Positions 59,411 to 64,000 of a stretch of DNA of 64,000 bases are shown piece after piece. Made by a program: the position numbers and the translations under genes. Below the pieces are notes generated by a model. The model searched no databases, was not told the origin of the DNA, and worked only from the letters and a program-made list of their open reading frames with translations. Source of the DNA: Protonemura montana (taxonomy: Eukaryota; Arthropoda; Insecta; Plecoptera; Nemouridae); the NCBI GenBank assembly GCA_947568835.1, contig OX387604.1, positions 17,823,076 to 17,887,075 of the forward strand, given 5' to 3'. Within the stretch, counting starts at the first letter, position 1; every line of letters begins with the position of its first letter.

Positions 59411-61115
59411 GGGACCTTAGAGAAAAGAATACGACTTGTATTCTTTTCTCTAAGGTGGGATAAATGAATGAGAGGGGATGAGGATTGTAGAGTAAGTTTT
59501 GTGGAGAATTTTATGAAAGTGGATTTAGTAGGCTTTCCCCTCTAGATGCTTTCAAAATATTTAGGCGAAAATTAACCTTAAATAAAAGACTTAATTTTCG
59601 GGAAATCATTTTCATGTAACGGGCTTTGTATGTCCCTCAAGATTCACTTGCAAATTTACACTCTTGTGGGAATTGCGATAATTGGCCGAAAACGGCTGGA
59701 AATGGTTTTAATTCCTCTTTCCTGGGCACTACTATCCGGCACTGGAATAGCCTCCCCCAGGGGAAGATGTCTACTTTCCCACCAAGCTTGACGGTACTCA
59801 ACAACATGATCAACGAGAGTGATTATGACTCAAACTAGTATCATTAACTATTACATAGTAAATCTTTTATTATTCTTATTGTACTATTGTATTATTATAT
59901 TATTGTATTATTCTACTATGTATTTTATGTACAATTGTATTATTACTTAATTATTATTCTACTATTTATTGTACAGTGTTCTCCTGTGCTGACTAGCGGC
60001 CACCGGAATGTTTTCTAGTTCCTAAGCTGTTTTCTCAAATAAATAAATAATAAATAAATATAATTTTTGAGCACGACCCAACGCGACATTGATACGGATC
60101 TTTGATGGGGTTTTCATAACTTTTTTTTGTCTAAAATATACTGGCAAGGAAAGATTTGGGCAGTTTTCAAACAAAGTCGACACCTTTTCAAATTGGATCA
60201 TACAACTCCATGGATTTAATACTTGCTTTTTTGTAAATTAAAGTTTTAATACATGTGTTTAATGAATTTTAAGTAATATTTAGTGAAGTTAGGTATATAA
60301 AATGGGGGGTAGCCCGCTTTGCCCCGTTAGCCCACTTAACACCACTTGCCCCTACGTGTTTCTTTCCATTTTTTAAATATATAAGTCCCCTAATTCCAGT
60401 TACCATGGGTGGATATTGTCAAATATATTATTGTGGGTATTGTGCATACAGTCAAAAGATTCCTCCATTGAGTGTGTTCGATCCAAGTACCGGATACTAA
60501 CGGTTTCAGGCGACGGAGGAGGTAGTTGCCACTTTTAATTTTATTGCGGGTGGCCTGAATGTGTGTGGTGGGACCAATCTAAGGTTGCAGTGATGTGTAA
60601 TCCATAACATTTTGGGGATGCTTTGTTTGTTTATTTGAATGAGAGGGGATGAGGATTTTAGAGTAAATTTTGTGGAGAATTTTATGAAAGTGGATTTAGT
60701 AGGCTTTCCCCTCTAGATGCTTTCGAAATATTCAGGCGAAAATTAACCTTAAATAAAATACTAAATTTTCGTGAAATCATTTTCATGTAACGGGCTTTGT
60801 ATGTCCCTCAAGATTCACTTGCAAATTTACACTCTTGTGGGAATTGCGATAATTGGCCGAAAACGGCTGGAAATGGTTTTAATTTGTACATAATTTCTGA
60901 GCACGAGCCAACGCGATTGATACGGATCTTTGATGAGGTTTTCATAATTATTTTTTTCTAAAACATACTGGCAAGGAAAGATTTTGGCAGTTAACAAACG
61001 AAGTCGGCACTTTTCAAATCGGATCATACAACTCCATGGATGTAAAACTTGCTTTTTTATAAATTTAAAGTTTCAATGCATGTGTTTAATGAATTATAAG
61101 TAATAGTCAATGAAG
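59341..61115. repeat. Segmental tandem duplication, two copies
   Basis: Copy A (59341-60292) and copy B (60497-61115) share, in order, ACTAACGGTTTCAGGCGACG, GATGAGGATT, TTAGTAGGCTTTCCCCTCTA, TTGCGATAATTGGCCGAAAA and the GATACGGATCTTTGATG block. Copy B lacks about 350 bp equal to 59713-60060 of copy A, which is exactly the retrotransposon C-terminus and tail. The offset is about 1156-1170 bp before that gap and about 830 after it. Confidence 0.85.
59520..60060 (+). mobile_element. Non-LTR retrotransposon 3' end with AAATA tail
   Basis: A plus-strand frame ends with SSFLGTTIRHWNSLP, the NSFFPRTI.DWN.LP signature found just before the stop of many CR1/L2-like elements. After the stop (59836-59838) comes about 160 bp of 3' sequence ending in AAATAAATAAATAATAAATAAATA, a typical simple-repeat tail. 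The upstream part is 5'-truncated. Confidence 0.8.
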
Positions 61116-61538
61116 ATTCAACCCATATTTATTAGCTTGCCTCTCAATGATAGATTGTTAGAATATTTCTACCTTGGGAAGTTGAGTTGCCTTCTTTCCA
61201 TCCCAATTAATCGATTTTGCTCTGACACTTTTGCGCTTTGTTGGAACAATTGAATGAACTCTTGTTACTTTCCTGGAAACCGTGCATTTTTGCCCATTCG
61301 TTTGGAACCAATTCACCGCTGCATTTTCAATGTTGGTTCGTTCAGAGGTTCTAACTTGACGTGTTGTTTCAGTCCGAGATTCCACCGAGGGTGCTGTCTA
61401 CTAGGCTTGACGATGCCACGCCAATTATCACGCAACAACTTAAAATACTCTCAAGGCTCGGTTAGTCAACCTTCATTCTGATGTTTGGCTAGGATGTCGA
61501 TAGATATTTTTGACTGGAATGTCTTCTGATATCGATTA

Positions 61539-63033
61539 GGGTTGGGTAGGTATTATACATAACGTCTAAAACATGTATTATACGTAGGTATTATACTGTA
61601 TTATACGTAGGTATTATAAGTGGAGGTTTCAGACGTTTTTTTAGGTATAATACGTAAACTTTTTTTTTTTAATTGGTGTTAAGAGGCGACTCAACCGTGA
61701 GGTCATTTTGCGCCATGCCTTTGTTGTAAACTTTGTTTTACCATGCCTATGTACAAATAACTTGAGAAACATTGTTATTAATGCAAAATGTATTTTATTT
61801 AATTAGGATTCATAGTACATTTACGATTTTCTGTACAAATTCAGAAAAATTACTCTTCCCTGTTTAGAATGACCAATTCGTATTTTCAATTGGACATAAA
61901 TAAAAAATAAAATACGAATAATAAAAAAGGATGAACAATAACATAATATGAAAGTTATGAACGTTTGACCAGTTTGAAAATGCTCTTTCAAGTTGCGCTG
62001 AGGACGCTGTAACATTTAGTAATTTTTCAGCAAGCTCCGCCAAGTCAGAATGGTTTTTTTTCGCAAGGCCCCAGAAGGTGTGTGAGTTCATGACATTCTT
62101 AGTTTTAGGAGTACCAAAAATGGCAGTCTTGGATTTGAACTCTACCAAGCTATCCAAGCCCTTGGCTGAGAGCTCCTCTTCCAGAAACTTGACAATCTCA
62201 TCTGTGTCTGTCCTTTCTTGGGAAGTACTCGCTACAGCTTTCATGGGACGCCCGGGGTTGTAGTTTTCGGGCAGTTTGCACTTGTTCCTGCAATTTCAAA
62301 TAGTCACTAGTTAGTAATGTTAATTAGTAAATAGTTAGTCTGTTTGAACTTATATACTACTCTTTTAAGAACTAACAACTAACCAATGTGACATCAGCCG
62401 TTGTGCTGCCATGTTTGACAAGAACTTGTTGCAAACAAGGCATAGCGGCTCGCTGCACCCCATCGGTACATTTTGTCTTCACAAAGCTTCATTCCCAGAC
62501 ATTGTGTCGAGGTCTTCCCCCAGCCCGGTCACTTCGGAGCATTTAAAACCTATAAATAACAAATTTGTTGAACTATTGCTGTTTCAACCAAAATAAAAAA
62601 TATCGCAGTAATAATTGTACCCTCATTTTTAGATTAGGAGGCCCTGCAAAACATATGAACTCATCGTCACTCGCACACTTACAGTAATTTTATTTTAAAA
62701 TAACAGAAAATTATAAAGAATTACTTACAAAGTTGGAAGTCTGTATGCTGCAAACTTGTCTCTTCAACTTGGAGTACTTATGTACCTAATTAATCTGCTG
62801 GATGATGCAAGTGCAACACTCCATGCTGCAGAAACACAGTGGAATGGGAAGCATCTGACCCAAGGTCATCCAAATGCCACCAAAATTCAAATGTTTGCAG
62901 GAAACATCTATTTGAACAGTTTTTGGGAACAAAATTAGGTTCATACGTAGGCTTTAGACGTTTTTTAGGTATTATACGTACGTATTATACGTAAAACATC
63001 TAAAAGGGTTTGAAACGCAAAACTACCCAACCC
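61539..63033 (-). mobile_element. Defective hAT-like transposon with transposase remnant
   Basis: Ends GGGTTGGGTAG (61539-61549) and CTACCCAACCC (63023-63033) are inverted repeats. Next to them, ATTATACGTA-containing subterminal repeats occur at both ends (61560-61660 and 62945-63000). The minus-strand frame at 61864-62244 contains LAELAEKLLNVTASSAQLER followed by AFSNW, matching the C-terminal dimerisation region of hAT transposases (LA..LL..PASSA..ER.FS). Upstream, at about 62405-62462, a peptide EPLCLVCNKFLSNMAAQRLM resembles the zinc-finger region of ZBED/FAM200-type relatives. Frames are broken between them, so the element is inactive. No matching 8-bp target duplication is visible. Confidence 0.72.
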
Positions 63034-63672
63034 GCCGCCCTCATGCTTTTTGCTGTGATGAAATGTTCTAGTCATCAGGGTCGTAACTACGGTTATTATC
63101 GTTAAATGAAGCAGTGCAACGTAGCGGAGAAACTCAAGTCTTAATATGGCTGAAGATGAAGTGAATGCTTCGAAAAGTAGAAATGAAGAAATTAATTACG
63201 AAAACAATTCATTAAAAACTGGATATTGGACTCTCTAATACACATTTTTCTTCTCATATGTCGTATGATCGAAATATTCGCACGCCCTTCCAATAAATCA
63301 AATAAAATTTTAAATGAGCCACTATTTTCTTATTGGACTCCAGGGTGAAGAAACGCAGCAAAGCCAGAACGACCGACGCTAGGCTTCCCGTTCACACCTG
63401 TTTTGCCGCTTTGGCAGTGAGATCTCTTTACATTTTTTTCTATTTATTACTCTAAAGGCTGGATAATTGGAGGGAAAGCGCAACTCACGGAAATGCATAA
63501 GAAACCAGCCAACGTCTTCTATTTGTTTCCGATAAGCAGCATATCCTCCCTCTCGTTTTGCTTCCCACACCAGTTTTCACGATGTACGACGCTTAACAAA
63601 TAAAGCATCGCTTTGCATGCTGGTAAAGGATTCCTTTTTCGTTTTATAACAGTCTTTTTCTGCGGCCTCCAG
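63034..63672. other. No gene recognised between the hAT-like element and the BRCT exon
   Basis: A short open frame starts at an ATG at 63146 (about 30 codons, MAEDEVNASKSRNE) and a bracketed acceptor/donor pair lies near 63345-63410, but neither fits the splice phases of the BRCT exon. The N-terminal strand of the BRCT domain should be encoded in an exon somewhere upstream and I could not find it here. Confidence 0.35.
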
Positions 63673-63834
63673 GTGGGACAGAAGCATCATCGATAAACGA
63701 CTGCTCCGTGTTAGTGACGGATCGAGTTCGACGAGTTCGACGCACGTGCAAGTTCCTGAGCTGCATTGGTCGCGGAGTGCCGATTGTCTCTATCGACTGG
63801 CTGCATCAGTGCTCAGCCAAATACACCTTTCTCG
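63673..63834 (+). CDS. BRCT-domain exon, MDC1-like DNA-damage protein (partial)
   Basis: The exon is bounded by a CCTCCAG acceptor (to 63672) and a GTGAGT donor at 63835, phase 1 at both sides. It encodes GTEASSINDCSVLVTDRVRR, then a second VRR, then TCKFLSCIGRGVPIVSIDWL followed by HQC. LVTD.(V/I)RRT.KFL..(I/L)GRG(V/I)PI.S.DWLHQ is the first BRCT repeat pattern of MDC1 and related mediators. Trp and the helix-3 segment are intact. The preceding beta-strand (FTG) and the second BRCT are not in the window. The VRRVRR is a 9-base tandem duplication compared with the family pattern. Such tandem BRCTs bind phosphorylated H2A.X at DNA breaks in the nucleus. The gene continues right of the window. 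Confidence 0.8.
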
Positions 63835-63950
63835 GTGAGTTTACTTGCCAATCTTTGCATATCTAGTGTTTTATCTAGTGCCCAATGTTATCGATGTTTA
63901 TGTGTATAATCGTTGAGTGAGCAGGTTATAAGTAGAGGCAGAATGTTAAT

Positions 63951-64000
63951 GTTACATTTTCTGCGTAAAAAATGGCCGCCAAATGACTACCTTACCGACA
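63951..64000. mobile_element. Start of a second palindromic MITE copy
   Basis: GTTACATTTTCTGCGTAAAA through ATGGCCGCCAAATGACTACC and TTACCGACA matches the outer arm of the element at 56533-56875. It is cut by the window edge and lies in the intron after the BRCT exon. Confidence 0.8.

Noticed and set aside
62756..62938. Plus-strand 60-codon frame inside the hAT-like element
   Set aside because: The transposase remnants are on the minus strand and this frame has no hAT motif.
63379..63570. Minus-strand 63-codon frame
   Set aside because: It starts with GTG, has no recognisable domain, and no splice sites of convincing quality flank it.
1..64000. CRISPR array, bacterial operon or prophage
   Set aside because: Spliced animal genes and retroelement fragments fill the window; there are no regularly spaced identical repeats with unique spacers.

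Overview
The window is nuclear DNA from an animal, most likely an arthropod and perhaps a non-insect one such as a crustacean. The coding exons are GC-richer than the AT-rich introns and intergenic DNA. Introns follow GT-AG with consistent phases, and many decayed transposons are present. The arthropod call rests mainly on a secreted protein with three cysteine-rich repeats resembling DUF4789, a family known mostly from arthropods. I cannot name the species.

Layout, left to right. (1) 1-4.4 kb has no gene but holds a hairpin repeat and a 1.5-kb hAT-like element. (2) 4.5-8.5 kb (+) is a five-exon secreted trypsin-fold protein that has lost two of its three catalytic residues, so it is a serine protease homologue; a retrotransposon fragment sits in one intron and another follows the gene. 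(3) 10.4-13.7 kb (+) is a complete seven-exon ATG4C/D-type autophagy protease. (4) 15.2-31.3 kb (+) is a complete 16- or 17-exon MAST kinase (DUF1908, kinase, PDZ, long disordered tail). (5) About 33.5-41.8 kb (+) is an SSUH2-like protein with DnaJ-type CxxC repeats; its large intron contains a 2.07-kb near-perfect inverted repeat. (6) 44.2-47.2 kb (-) is the five-exon DUF4789-like secreted protein. (7) 47-55 kb is gene-poor with decayed repeats. (8) 55.0-56.3 kb (-) is an unrecognised single-exon ORF whose frame stays open past its TGA. (9) 57.5-58.4 kb (+) is an exon for a disordered acidic/basic protein with a TQKF motif, and 63.67-63.83 kb (+) is a clear BRCT exon. Together these may be an MDC1-like DNA-damage mediator interrupted by about 5 kb of transposon debris, running off the right edge.

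The genes are independent eukaryotic loci and show no operon-like organisation. The features I find most worth checking are the doubly mutated protease homologue, the giant inverted repeat inside the SSUH2 intron (a possible long-hairpin RNA source), a tRNA-like unit enclosed by terminal inverted repeats in two copies, the open frame after TGA in the unknown ORF, and the unusual number of long poly-G/poly-C tracts.

All exon boundaries are read by eye from splice consensus, reading-frame continuity and family knowledge. No alignment, folding or search was run.
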